A stretch of 64,000 nucleotides of DNA from Emticicia fluvialis (GCF_024793945.1 NZ_JANUSD010000019.1:25315-89314), one strand, 5' to 3'; counted from the first letter of the stretch, positions 1 through 8,573 are shown. Numbers and translations: made by a program. Notes: generated by a model not told the origin, from the letters alone.

Positions 1-2
1 TG

Positions 3-1382
3 GCATCGGCCGGGTTTATGATTGTGCCCCGCCATGTGCTGGGCAAAGGCTTTGTAGCACCCAGCGATAAACTAAACATAGCCGCAGTAGGTTGTGGCGG
101 CAAGGCCGATGTGAACATCCGGTACTCCTTTAATAACGGTTCAGATAATATTGTAGCGCTTTGTGATGTAGACGACCGGATGTCTAAGAAATTCCGCACG
201 CAATTTCCAAAAGCCCCCTATTACCGCGATTACCGCCAGATGCTGGAGAAAGAGGCAAAAAACATTGATGCAGTAATTGTAACCACCCCAGACCACATGC
301 ACTACCCCATTGCCATGACAGCCATGCAACTGGGCAAACACGTGTATGTAGAAAAACCTCTTACGCACGATATCTGGGAGGCTCGCCAACTGACCGAAGC
401 TGCCCAAAAATATAAATTGGTTACCCAAATGGGTAATCAGGGTAGTAGCGGTAAAGGAACCCGTATTACCGAGGCAATTATACAGAGCGGAATGATTGGC
501 GAGGTAAGTAAAGTAGAAGTATGGACAAACCGCCCCGTATGGCCGCAAGGCGTACAATCGCCAAAAGATAAAGGAGAAAAACAACCTGTACCAGGTGACG
601 TAGACTGGAACCTGTGGCTGGGTACTGCACCCATGCGCGACTACCACGAAGCCTACATGCCGTTCCGGTGGCGTGGATACTGGGACTTCGGCACCGGTGC
701 CCTTGGCGATATGGGCTGCCATTTTATTGATGTCCCCTTCCGTGCCTTGAAACTGGGCTACCCTACCTCGGTAGAATGTTCGGTGGGGCAAGTATATGCC
801 GATTTCTTTAAGGAGGCTTTCTATGATGATGTATGCCCCCCATCGGCGGCTATTCACCTCAAATTCCCGAATCCGACCGGAAAAGTACATAAAGAAATTG
901 GGCTATCGTGGTATGATGGCGGAATCCGCCCGGAATTGCCTGAGGGTTGCGATTACGACAAAGTATTTTCCAGTGCTGACGGTGGTATTCTGTTTAAAGG
1001 CACAAAAGGTATACTGGCTACCGAGTTGTTTGGTAATAATCCTAAGTTTTTTCCTGAGGCCAAATTCCTGAACGTAAAAATACCGGCTCCGAAACGGGCA
1101 CTGGTAGAGGGCGATACAGAAGGGCATCAGCAACAATGGGTAAAAGCCTGTAAAGAAGGTTACGGCGCTTACACAAGCTCTGCTTTCGCAGAGGCCGGCC
1201 CACTTACTGAAATTGTCCTGATGGGTAATCTGGCCGTACGCTCGTTCCTGCTCCGTGATTCGAACAATAAGTTCATTGGTCGCAAAAAACTACTTTGGGA
1301 CGGCAAAAATATGAAAATCACCAATTTTGACCCGGCCAATGCTTTCGTAAAAAGAGAGTATCGTGCAGGAGGCTGGATATAA
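3..1382 (+). CDS. Gfo/Idh/MocA-family oxidoreductase (5' end outside window)
   Basis: NAD(P)-dependent oxidoreductase of the Gfo/Idh/MocA family, probably acting on a sugar or cyclitol. The frame is open through the left edge: codons from base 3 read A-S-A-G-F before the first Met at 18. That Met therefore lies inside what looks like the hydrophobic end of an export signal, and the true start is upstream. Counting from the Met at 18, a Rossmann segment (NIAAVGCGGKADV) is at about residues 20-32. The family EKP motif, whose Lys helps catalysis, is at 112-114. The rest is the alpha/beta dimerisation domain. Many Bacteroidota members are Tat-exported; a twin-Arg motif here would be off-window. 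The substrate cannot be told from sequence. Confidence 0.9.
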   Translation, partial: ASAGFMIVPRHVLGKGFVAPSDKLNIAAVGCGGKADVNIRYSFNNGSDNIVALCDVDDRMSKKFRTQFPKAPYYRDYRQMLEKEAKNIDAVIVTTPDHMHYPIAMTAMQLGKHVYVEKPLTHDIWEARQLTEAAQKYKLVTQMGNQGSSGKGTRITEAIIQSGMIGEVSKVEVWTNRPVWPQGVQSPKDKGEKQPVPGDVDWNLWLGTAPMRDYHEAYMPFRWRGYWDFGTGALGDMGCHFIDVPFRALKLGYPTSVECSVGQVYADFFKEAFYDDVCPPSAAIHLKFPNPTGKVHKEIGLSWYDGGIRPELPEGCDYDKVFSSADGGILFKGTKGILATELFGNNPKFFPEAKFLNVKIPAPKRALVEGDTEGHQQQWVKACKEGYGAYTSSAFAEAGPLTEIVLMGNLAVRSFLLRDSNNKFIGRKKLLWDGKNMKITNFDPANAFVKREYRAGGWI

Positions 1383-1400
1383 TTGATAATAAAACCATCC

Positions 1401-1428
1401 GGGGGGCATGGTTACATGCCCTCTTTTT
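1401..1428 (+). terminator. Intrinsic terminator after the Gfo/Idh/MocA gene
   Basis: Ten-pair stem (1401-1410 with 1415-1424, two G-U pairs) around a GTTA loop, running into five T. It starts 18 bases after the stop at 1382. Confidence 0.7.
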
Positions 1429-1453
1429 GTTATAAAGCTTACCTTTCTGTTTT

Positions 1454-2359
1454 ATGAAGTTACGAACCATTTATCAGCATACCCATCTTGCACTCTTGAT
1501 AGTTTCTCAACTGGCATGTAGTAATGTAACGCAAAAGGGTTCAGAATCAACCATTAAGCCTGTTATTGAAAATGAAGGCGTGAAGATAGCTTATGACGAT
1601 ACCCGGACCGGCGATACTACCTTGCTTTTTGTGCATGGCTGGGGGATAAACCGGGCTTACTGGAGCCCCCAGGTAAATGCATTTAAGAAAAGTTACAGGG
1701 TAGTTACAGTAGACCTGCCCGGCTTTGGTGAATCAGGTAAGAATCGCCAGAGCTGGACGGTAGAAAACTATGCGAAAGACATTTCGGCCGTTATAAAAAC
1801 CTTGCAACTGAAGCATGTCATATTAATAGGCCACTCTATGAGTGGGTTCATTGTTCTGGAAACCGCTCTCACCAATCCGCAAACAGTGCTGGGTATCATA
1901 GGTATTGATAATTTTAATACCTACGGTTGGGTAGAAACCCCAGCATCTAAAAAGGAAACTGATGCGTTTTTCAACATGGCACGAGCCAATTATAAAAAAG
2001 TGGTTTCTGGCTTTGTTAATCAGACGTTATTTGCCCCATCTACAGACAGCCTCGTCAGGAAACGAGTTACAGAGGACATTATTCAATCAGATTCTGTAAT
2101 TGCTGTAAACAGCCTTGAACTGAACATGCGGTATCCGGCTGATGCCCGGCTGAAAGAATGGCACAAGGCACTTTATCTGATTAATAGTTCTATGCACCCA
2201 ACAGATACCTTATCTTTCAGCAAAGGAGGCATAAACGTACAAATGTTTGATGTGGGCTTAACAGGGCACTACCCCATGATTGAAAAACCAGAAGCATTTA
2301 ATAAGCTTTTAGCACAGGCCTTTGAGAAAATCAAAAGCAACAGCAATAAACAGAACTGA
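1454..2359 (+). CDS. Alpha/beta-fold hydrolase, probably exported
   Basis: Serine hydrolase of the alpha/beta-fold family, 301 aa. The oxyanion-hole motif HGWG is at 61-64. The nucleophile elbow G-H-S-M-S-G is at 126-131 with Ser128 as nucleophile. The catalytic His is probably in the late TGHYPMIEKP segment. The first 22 residues are hydrophobic and end in a Cys (QLAC), so a lipoprotein anchor is possible, but the lipobox is weak (Gln at -3). The elbow is close to those of chloroperoxidases and small esterases; the substrate is unknown. It stands alone between a terminator and the siderophore-protein gene. Confidence 0.85.
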   Translation: MKLRTIYQHTHLALLIVSQLACSNVTQKGSESTIKPVIENEGVKIAYDDTRTGDTTLLFVHGWGINRAYWSPQVNAFKKSYRVVTVDLPGFGESGKNRQSWTVENYAKDISAVIKTLQLKHVILIGHSMSGFIVLETALTNPQTVLGIIGIDNFNTYGWVETPASKKETDAFFNMARANYKKVVSGFVNQTLFAPSTDSLVRKRVTEDIIQSDSVIAVNSLELNMRYPADARLKEWHKALYLINSSMHPTDTLSFSKGGINVQMFDVGLTGHYPMIEKPEAFNKLLAQAFEKIKSNSNKQN

Positions 2360-2370
2360 AACAGCTGCCA

Positions 2371-2448
2371 TTTGTCCACCTATCAAAGCTATTTGTCGGA
2401 CAAAAGCCATTTATTGCTGCCGTACATTTGCCAGATAAATGAGACAAA
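2371..2448 (+). promoter_or_regulatory. Promoter/operator region with four TTTGTC/GACAAA boxes
   Basis: Upstream of the siderophore-interacting gene there are TTTGTC at 2371-2376 and 2392-2397, and GACAAA at 2399-2404 and 2443-2448. The middle two form a 13-bp palindrome, TTTGTCGGACAAA (2392-2404). A Bacteroidota-type -7 element TACATTTG lies at 2423-2430; I see no convincing -33 partner. The boxes are candidate sites for the AraC protein encoded two genes downstream, which is an inference. Confidence 0.4.
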
Positions 2449-3144
2449 ATGGCAAATATTCTGGCAAAGGCGGTATCAAACCTGATGGACCAATTGTTCA
2501 GTCCATCAATAGTAGTGGGAATCAGGGTCTGGGAACCTGCAACACTCTATGAAATAGATGTGCACCTCCCTACAACTGATTTCAACAAATGGAACACGAT
2601 TAAGCGGGTAAAATGTAAAGTAGATAATTTACAGTTCAGAGATTATACGCCTGCCTTATGGAACACTGATAAAAAGATATGCACGTTGTTTGTAGAGGCA
2701 GGCCACAACGGAGCAGGTAGCCGCTGGGCTCAGAACCTGAAAACAGGAGATGAGGTTTTATTGGGCGTAGCCCATGCGGCACAACTACCGGCCACTAATG
2801 GCAAAATACTTTGTCTGGCAGATGGCAGCGCGTTAGGGCATTGTTTAAGTCTGAAACAATTAACCAACCGGGAATACTACCCGCTGGATGTAGCCGTAGT
2901 ATTAGACAACAATTATCAAATCCCCTCTTCACTTGTAAACGATAATCCCGATTTTGAATTTATAGCTAATCCGCAGGGCGATGCAACAGATGTACTTGAA
3001 AAATGGTATCTGTCTAAAGACTTAAGTAGTTATGCTTCTATTTATATTGCAGGATATATACCGATGGTAACCGGACTACGAAAAAAACTGAAAGCTATTT
3101 CGGGTATAAAAGCCAAAATATACGCCTACGGATTCTGGTCATAA
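2449..3144 (+). CDS. Siderophore-interacting protein (ferric-siderophore reductase family)
   Basis: Flavoprotein of the SIP/ViuB family, 231 aa, which in characterised members reduces ferric siderophores in the cytoplasm to release iron. The FAD-binding barrel covers roughly residues 1-110. It carries the flavin motif R-D-Y-T at 64-67 and the family segment H-N-G-A-G-S-R-W-A at 86-94, a variant of the usual H...GPAS-WA. The C-terminal half is the NAD(P)-binding part. It is somewhat shorter than typical ViuB proteins. There is no signal peptide. An AraC regulator follows 10 bases after the stop, so the two are probably co-transcribed and respond to iron or a siderophore. No receptor or synthesis genes are nearby. 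Confidence 0.8.
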   Translation: MANILAKAVSNLMDQLFSPSIVVGIRVWEPATLYEIDVHLPTTDFNKWNTIKRVKCKVDNLQFRDYTPALWNTDKKICTLFVEAGHNGAGSRWAQNLKTGDEVLLGVAHAAQLPATNGKILCLADGSALGHCLSLKQLTNREYYPLDVAVVLDNNYQIPSSLVNDNPDFEFIANPQGDATDVLEKWYLSKDLSSYASIYIAGYIPMVTGLRKKLKAISGIKAKIYAYGFWS

Positions 3145-3154
3145 ACAGATAAGT

Positions 3155-4054
3155 ATGCCAAAAGAAAACATCCATATATTACACTTGCCTGAAAGGCATA
3201 TAGGGGTAGAGGTTTTTTCGATGTCAGAAATCGACCCGTTGATACATCTGATTGAAGAAGTTGCCGTTCCGCATCGCCATGACCATTACACCTGCTTCTT
3301 TCTTGAAGAAGGTCAATTGAGTTTTAATATCGATTTTCAGGAAATAGAAATTAGCTCTCCGTCTCTTTTAGTTTCATCTCCGGGGCAGGTTCATCAACCC
3401 GGCTTGGGGGATGTTCCGACAGGATGGTTAATTGCCTTTGATGCCAAAATGATTGATGAAAATGCCCGTACTGTTATTGAGCAATCATTTACCAGAATTG
3501 CACTTCTCCGTTTGAATGATATTGAAAAAAAATGGTTCAATCATTTATTCCAGTTACTTTATTCTTCTTTAAAAGAGAAAAAATCTGAAACTTTTCAGCC
3601 TCAACTTATACAAACCCTAATCAACTCTTTTTTCTATAAAGTCGTTACCATTTTTCAGCAACAGGAAGATAAACGCATACAAGAGTATTCGTCCAGAAGT
3701 GTTGAGATTGTAAAAACATTCAATCAATTAGTGCAGAACCATTATCTGGAACTGAAAAGACCTGCCGATTTCGCCTCAAAAATGAATATCACGGTTAGTT
3801 ATCTCAACGACACCATCAAGGCAGTTACAGGGTTTTCTTCTACCTATTTTATACAACAGGAAATTTTCCGCGAGGCGCAACGCTTATTATTTTATACCAA
3901 CAAAAGCATCAAAGAAATTGCCTTTCAGTTAGGCTATGAAGATTTTAAATACTTTATAAGATTATTCAGTAAAACCATAGGAATGTCCCCATCCAATTTC
4001 CGAAACAGTCAACAATCAGCCTCAGTTATAACGGACACTGACATTCCTACCTGA
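3155..4054 (+). CDS. AraC-family transcriptional regulator
   Basis: 299 aa. The N-terminal cupin-like sensing domain (about residues 35-110) has the H-R-H-D-H-Y stretch. The C-terminal double helix-turn-helix (about 185-290) includes the conserved second-helix region IKEIAFQLGYED followed by FIRLFSKTIGMSPSNFR. It directly follows the siderophore-interacting gene and probably regulates it in response to an iron-related or other small molecule. Its stop is three bases from the stop of the convergent gene ending at 4058, leaving no room for a separate terminator. Confidence 0.88.
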   Translation: MPKENIHILHLPERHIGVEVFSMSEIDPLIHLIEEVAVPHRHDHYTCFFLEEGQLSFNIDFQEIEISSPSLLVSSPGQVHQPGLGDVPTGWLIAFDAKMIDENARTVIEQSFTRIALLRLNDIEKKWFNHLFQLLYSSLKEKKSETFQPQLIQTLINSFFYKVVTIFQQQEDKRIQEYSSRSVEIVKTFNQLVQNHYLELKRPADFASKMNITVSYLNDTIKAVTGFSSTYFIQQEIFREAQRLLFYTNKSIKEIAFQLGYEDFKYFIRLFSKTIGMSPSNFRNSQQSASVITDTDIPT

Positions 4055-4057
4055 TTT

Positions 4058-5710
4058 TTAAATTACTTTTGCATCAAAAGCGCCTGTTATTATCTTCCCG
4101 TTACGTTTTACCTGCAACCAGATGCGGTAATTACCCGGTGTGGGGAAAACATAAGGAAAATTGACACTGCCCCCATGATGGCTGCTCATGTTATGGGTCA
4201 TACCCCCCATTAACAGTCTGTCTCTCTGGGTTTCGGGCATTGCCTGTAAGTTTAACAAAAGGTTATCAACACTGTCTCTGAATTGTCTGGCACTGGTAAC
4301 TCTATAGCCAGGATTTGTATTTTCGCTAACGCGCTTTTCCATTACCTGCTGAGCAGTTGATGAAAATGTTCCGTTCGGGTGCAGGTGAATATAAACAGAG
4401 CCATCGTCTTTCAGCACAACTGCATGGCCCATCATACCCAGATAAGTCTGCAACTCGGCGGGTTTACCGTCAGGACTTATCACAGCAAAATTAAGGTTAT
4501 TAACCTGCCCAGCTCTAAGCACCTGCCCGGGCTTCTCTTCCCAAATAATACTTGTGCCATCTTTTAAAACGGTTTTTACCCCCGGTGAGCCACAAATACT
4601 AATGCCGGCATCTGCCACGCCGGGCGTTTTTCTGTTAAGAGGGTTATTAATTACATAGGTATCGTCAGTATCGCTGTTTTGCTTCTCAAAACTTTCCTGA
4701 GCGACTCTCAAAGCCGGAATCTCAACCGTATCAGCAATGGTATATTGTAAGCCATGAAAACGAAGGATATCGGCGTATACCAGATATTTTCCGGCAGGTA
4801 AATCCGGCAGGGGCGCTTCAAAAGTAAGCGTGTCCTTCCGGCTTGGGTGCAAATGCGCAAAGGCGTCAAGCGTGCCTTGCCTTACCAGAAACAGGTGCAT
4901 CAGTTTGCCGTGGTCAGGAATCAGAAAACTGGTCCATCGCCCCTGAACAGAGTTAGAATCAATTTGAAAATTCAATACCCTCCGGGCATTCTCTACCTTT
5001 ATTTTTGTAGTAGCCGTGTAAGGCCTGTAAATATAGTTTTGCTGGTATTCTTTTGATATAGAGCCCCACCACGAATTGCCCACAAACAACAAAAGCCCGC
5101 AGAAACTTAAACCAATGGTAGAACCCACCACCTTGCGTCTTTTAAAACTTTGCCCGCCTGTCTCTCCGGGTTTCAAAAGGCTATCACTGTTGCTTGCGCC
5201 TACTATGGTAGTCATTATTCCCACCAGCAATAAAGCCAGACCGCCTAAAATCCACCCTAAAGACTCAGGCAAGTCTCGTTTAGCGGTGGCCAGGGCAGCA
5301 ATCGGTATCAGCGTCTCGCCGGCGCCCCTGTTGCCTGATATCCTAACTTTTACACTGGCTGCTCCGGTTTCCATTAACCAAATATTACCCTCATATCTGC
5401 CGGGTTCTCCTGCCACCGGCAATGCTTCATCTTCCTTGGGCGAGCCCTCGTCGCCTGTCCAATAGTAAATCGGACTCAGTTTTACACTTTCAATGTCTGT
5501 TCCATCTACCGAAACCGATACCCTGGCAACACCCGGAATCACATCCGGCGGTTCTACATATACCTGTATCTGGTATTTACCAGCTTTGCCCTCCTGCACT
5601 ATGCCTGCACTTCCGATATGGGCATTTACCTGCACTAAAAAGCACAGATTTAACAAGATAAAGGCTACTATTTTTAATGTCATTTGCTTTTTCATTTTTA
5701 TGCTTTTCAA
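4058..5710 (-). CDS. Exported membrane-anchored protein with paired H...HLHP motifs; candidate metal handling
   Basis: 550 aa, no characterised function that I recognise. The signal peptide (1-30) ends V-N-A, so predicted cleavage leaves His31 as the mature N-terminus, as in copper-binding CopC-like and YcnI-like proteins. A periplasmic domain (31-148) is followed by two membrane helices (about 152-172 and 195-213). A large periplasmic part follows, holding two similar units: G-K-L-M-H272 with H286-L-H288-P, and M-M-G-H429 with H442-L-H444-P. Near the end is a Met/His cluster, MGGMTHNMSSHHGG (501-514). I recall a similar motif pair in uncharacterised secreted actinobacterial proteins. It is encoded 10 bases downstream of the membrane-protein gene at 5721, so the two form an operon. 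Copper or another soft metal is an inference from ligand content only. Confidence 0.6.
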   Translation of the reverse strand: MKSIKMKKQMTLKIVAFILLNLCFLVQVNAHIGSAGIVQEGKAGKYQIQVYVEPPDVIPGVARVSVSVDGTDIESVKLSPIYYWTGDEGSPKEDEALPVAGEPGRYEGNIWLMETGAASVKVRISGNRGAGETLIPIAALATAKRDLPESLGWILGGLALLLVGIMTTIVGASNSDSLLKPGETGGQSFKRRKVVGSTIGLSFCGLLLFVGNSWWGSISKEYQQNYIYRPYTATTKIKVENARRVLNFQIDSNSVQGRWTSFLIPDHGKLMHLFLVRQGTLDAFAHLHPSRKDTLTFEAPLPDLPAGKYLVYADILRFHGLQYTIADTVEIPALRVAQESFEKQNSDTDDTYVINNPLNRKTPGVADAGISICGSPGVKTVLKDGTSIIWEEKPGQVLRAGQVNNLNFAVISPDGKPAELQTYLGMMGHAVVLKDDGSVYIHLHPNGTFSSTAQQVMEKRVSENTNPGYRVTSARQFRDSVDNLLLNLQAMPETQRDRLLMGGMTHNMSSHHGGSVNFPYVFPTPGNYRIWLQVKRNGKIITGAFDAKVI

Positions 5711-5720
5711 TTATTGGTCA

Positions 5721-6947
5721 TCAGCGTTGTACTTTTTGCATCCATTTTCCCCAGGCTAAGCCAATGCGTGTAGACAGCATGCTTAATAATAAGGCAATGC
5801 CTAGCCCGCTTGCCCAATTACCCAAACCTTTTGTAGAGCTCCATTCGGTAAATTTATAGCGAAACTCCCAATCGGGGCTGTTTTGATAAGACCACGAGCT
5901 ACTACCCCAGAACCAACTACGTGCCATGGGGGATTCAAGAATAAAATTGCCAAAAGGATAACTGAAACCTACCAGAATAAGCAGATAAATAAATGCCAGC
6001 GGCAAAGCTAAGAACCAGTCATTTACATTTGCCAGTCTGGCTCTCAGCCAATCAAGCCCTATTGCCGGGAAAATCAGTAATATTGGAAACCCCAGGGTCT
6101 GATACGTTGTGATTCTGTTATGAACAGGCCCTAAAAGCGGTTCGGCAGGTAACAGGCGCAATGTGGCATTAACCGCCCAGAAAAAAAACATAAACGTAGC
6201 TGCAATGTAGGTAGCGCCCCATTTCATGCCCGAGCCGCGTGCTGTTGCCAGCAATAATACCGGAAATGCGGCAGAGGCAATCTGATAATAAGAAACCCCA
6301 TGTAATTGCCAACGGTCGAGAAATTCAGAAAGTGCCGTAAACATAGTAGTAACCAGAAACCCTGCAGTAAATACAAACATCCATTGAAGCCGTTTCAACC
6401 GCCTTTCGGCTTGGCTGGCAGATAAAAAGTAAAAGGTCTCTTTTCTGTTCAAAAAAGCCAGTACCGACACCATAGCCCCTACCTGCACACTCATTAAGCC
6501 CAACAGAAGCACCGTGTGTGGCGGAGAGAAAATCTCCACATCAAGCCCATAGGTATTATGCCACCAATCGTCGAACGGGGCAGAGGTGATGGCAGCCAGA
6601 CCACCCCAGATACAGAATAGACCGCCGAGCGAACTATAAAAAATGCCCCAGAAATTGACCATTTTGTTTTTTTCGCGGTCATTACCCCAGAAAGACGTCT
6701 TTAATACCTTAAAGCCCGAAAATAACCCGGCAGAAGCTGCACCGATATAGATTAGCACATGCGGAGCCGAGAAAAGGCCGTCACGCCCGATACTCATGTG
6801 CCAGGCGATGTCCCACAGTATACCTAAAATAACCAGCTTTGAGGCAACTACGCTGATATAAACATAAATGGGAATCCCCAAGAGAATTTGTTGTATAGAT
6901 GATACCGCCCGTTTGCCTCCGAGCGATTGGTCAAGTGCTGTTTCCAT
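5721..6947 (-). CDS. Polytopic membrane protein with a duplicated W-H...D...P-H motif, function unknown
   Basis: 408 aa with about eight or nine hydrophobic segments. A motif occurs twice. The first copy is D46-x2-W49-H50-x3-G54-x-D56-x2-F59-S-x-P62-H63. The second is D126/D127-W128-W129-H130-x3-G134-x-D136-x3-F140-S-P-P143-H144. Each sits at the end of a membrane segment. This suggests an internal duplication giving two equivalent polar sites near one membrane face, fit for metal, heme or quinone binding. I know no characterised family with this pattern. It is the first gene of a two-gene operon with the His/Met-rich exported protein at 4058. The start codon follows about 170 bp of non-coding sequence. 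Confidence 0.6.
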   Translation of the reverse strand: METALDQSLGGKRAVSSIQQILLGIPIYVYISVVASKLVILGILWDIAWHMSIGRDGLFSAPHVLIYIGAASAGLFSGFKVLKTSFWGNDREKNKMVNFWGIFYSSLGGLFCIWGGLAAITSAPFDDWWHNTYGLDVEIFSPPHTVLLLGLMSVQVGAMVSVLAFLNRKETFYFLSASQAERRLKRLQWMFVFTAGFLVTTMFTALSEFLDRWQLHGVSYYQIASAAFPVLLLATARGSGMKWGATYIAATFMFFFWAVNATLRLLPAEPLLGPVHNRITTYQTLGFPILLIFPAIGLDWLRARLANVNDWFLALPLAFIYLLILVGFSYPFGNFILESPMARSWFWGSSSWSYQNSPDWEFRYKFTEWSSTKGLGNWASGLGIALLLSMLSTRIGLAWGKWMQKVQR

Positions 6948-7122
6948 CTAAATAAGTTGTTATTTTCTTAAAGACAAGCCAGAATGATATTTCCCCCAAG
7001 TTAAAGAAAAAAAACTCAGACTATACCAAAAAATAAATATCAACACTGTCAAAATACGGCTGGCTGGCAAATGATAACCTTCTGAAGCCTGACAAAACTG
7101 CTCCTGGCCCTGATATTATATT

Positions 7123-7638
7123 TCAGACTATGGTATATTTTAAAGAAACCAGACCGGTTTCATACGTTTTGGTTTCTGTCAATTGAAGCGATACCCGGCC
7201 TTGAAGCCCTTGAAACAGTGGTTTACCCTTGCCTAAGAGGATGGGATGCACCGATAACCACAATTCATCTACCAGCCCCAGATTCATTAAAGAGGCTGTC
7301 AGGCTACCACCGCCAAAGAGCCAGATGTCTTTACCTTTCTGTTGTTTTATGGCTTCAACCACAGGCCTGATGTCGCCTGATATAATAGTTGTGCCATCCT
7401 TTGCTTCTTGCATGGTATTTGAAAAGACGTATTCCTGCATTTTCGGAAACCCGAAGTCGTTATTTTCTAACCCGAAAGACATTTCATAGCTTTTTCTGCC
7501 TACAAAAACAGCATCTATTTTTTGATAGAACTCGTTCAGGCCGTAGTCCTGGTCGGTAAAACACCAGTCGTATTCTCCGTTGGGGCCTTCAATGAAACTG
7601 TCAAGGCTTACAGCTAAACCTAAAATAACTTTTCTCAT
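7123..7638 (-). CDS. Dihydrofolate reductase-family protein (RibD C-terminal type)
   Basis: 171 aa, the YwjB/YyaP-like branch of the DHFR/RibD reductase fold. It begins MRKVILGLAVSLDSFIEGPNGE, the typical first strand and loop. It has the nucleotide-binding G-R-K-S-Y-E segment and the W-L-F-G-G-G-S-L glycine motif at about residues 107-114. It probably binds NADPH; the substrate is unknown, and it is not the main folate DHFR or riboflavin enzyme. It is a single gene with its own promoter just upstream. Confidence 0.85.
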   Translation of the reverse strand: MRKVILGLAVSLDSFIEGPNGEYDWCFTDQDYGLNEFYQKIDAVFVGRKSYEMSFGLENNDFGFPKMQEYVFSNTMQEAKDGTTIISGDIRPVVEAIKQQKGKDIWLFGGGSLTASLMNLGLVDELWLSVHPILLGKGKPLFQGLQGRVSLQLTETKTYETGLVSLKYTIV

Positions 7639-7654
7639 ATTGTTGTTTTTTCTG

Positions 7655-7662
7655 CAAAAGTA
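7655..7662 (-). promoter_or_regulatory. -7 promoter element for the DHFR-like gene
   Basis: On the minus strand this reads TACTTTTG, an exact match to the Bacteroidota -7 form TAnnTTTG, 17 bases upstream of the start codon. No clear -33 element is seen. Confidence 0.45.
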
Positions 7663-7708
7663 ATTGGCTTTGTTGTCAGAAAATTGTAAAAATCAGACAC
7701 CCGGACAA

Positions 7709-8509
7709 TCAGCAAATAATGTTGGTATCTAGCAAAACTGCCTTTGGGGTAATACCTGCAAAAGTTTTATAATCATGGATAAAATGTGCCTGATCGTAAT
7801 ATCCGCTTGCGTAGGCAGCGTCTGTCAGGTTAGATTCGGGAAATTTTTTAAGATAAGCTAATGAGTTAATGAAGCGACTGATACTGATATACTCTTTGGT
7901 AGAAAGCCCTATGCAATAATTGAACCTGCGGCTGAGTTGCCGCTGGCTTAACCCGGCCTTTTCTGCCAATGCAGCAACGGTAAGCCTACTTTGTGTACAG
8001 GCAATCTGCTGCAGGCAATATTCAAGTGTTGTGTCTTGTTTATTGGCTTTCAATTGACGAATCAGATACTTCTGAATTATACCCGCTTTTTGCTCACAAG
8101 AAGTGGCGTTGTCTATCTCATCTTCTATTGTTTGTACTACTGTCCCCCATAAAAATTGTAAATCGGTGAGGCTGTCTGCTATGGCTGACATTGGCAATTG
8201 AAAGAACAAATAGGCTGTAGAAGGATAAAAACAAACCGAAATAAAACCGGTTTTGTTTTTCATTTGCACATCCATAAAGTTTCCGACCCGCGAAACCACA
8301 AAACTGCGGCTGTTATGAAATTCCTTTTTGCCAGTAACAGTGGCGTGCGTATCAGCGCTATTACTGAAATTAAAAAAAACCTCAACGCAGGCATCGGGTA
8401 AGATTCTGAGTGGTGCAAGAATTGTATCGGTTGTATCGCTCTCTATTGAGCATATCGCTTTTACATAAGGCTGAAGGTCAGAACAGATGGGGTAAAGGCA
8501 TACTTTCAT
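7709..8509 (-). CDS. AraC-family transcriptional regulator
   Basis: 266 aa when started at the ATG at 8509 (MKVCLYPICSDLQ). A longer frame to 8620 would run through a strong terminator hairpin and overlap the upstream gene, so I reject it. The N-terminal half resembles the ligand-sensing domain of the AraC subgroup that begins 'P...L.PYV..I'. The C-terminal half carries the double helix-turn-helix, with A-E-K-A-G-L-S-Q-R-Q-L-S-R-R-F and a closing YDQAHFIHDYKTFAGITPK. Its target is unknown; the divergently unlinked DHFR-like gene lies downstream, 70 bases away. Confidence 0.83.
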   Translation of the reverse strand: MKVCLYPICSDLQPYVKAICSIESDTTDTILAPLRILPDACVEVFFNFSNSADTHATVTGKKEFHNSRSFVVSRVGNFMDVQMKNKTGFISVCFYPSTAYLFFQLPMSAIADSLTDLQFLWGTVVQTIEDEIDNATSCEQKAGIIQKYLIRQLKANKQDTTLEYCLQQIACTQSRLTVAALAEKAGLSQRQLSRRFNYCIGLSTKEYISISRFINSLAYLKKFPESNLTDAAYASGYYDQAHFIHDYKTFAGITPKAVLLDTNIIC

Positions 8510-8536
8510 GGCTACGTTTAGCAGGCTGTAAACAAA

Positions 8537-8573
8537 AATACTAACATTTCTGCTCTTGAGAAATGTTAGTATT
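8537..8573 (-). terminator. Strong intrinsic terminator of the downstream gliding gene
   Basis: Perfect 15-bp inverted repeat (8537-8551 with 8559-8573) around a 7-nt loop. On the minus strand it is followed by TTTTTGTTT. It lies 26 bases beyond the stop of the 8599-11481 gene and 28 bases before the AraC start, so the AraC gene must have its own promoter within or after the hairpin. Confidence 0.85.

Noticed and set aside
141..890. 249-aa minus-strand frame inside the Gfo/Idh/MocA gene
   Set aside because: It is a shadow of a gene with clear family motifs; its own product has no recognisable features.
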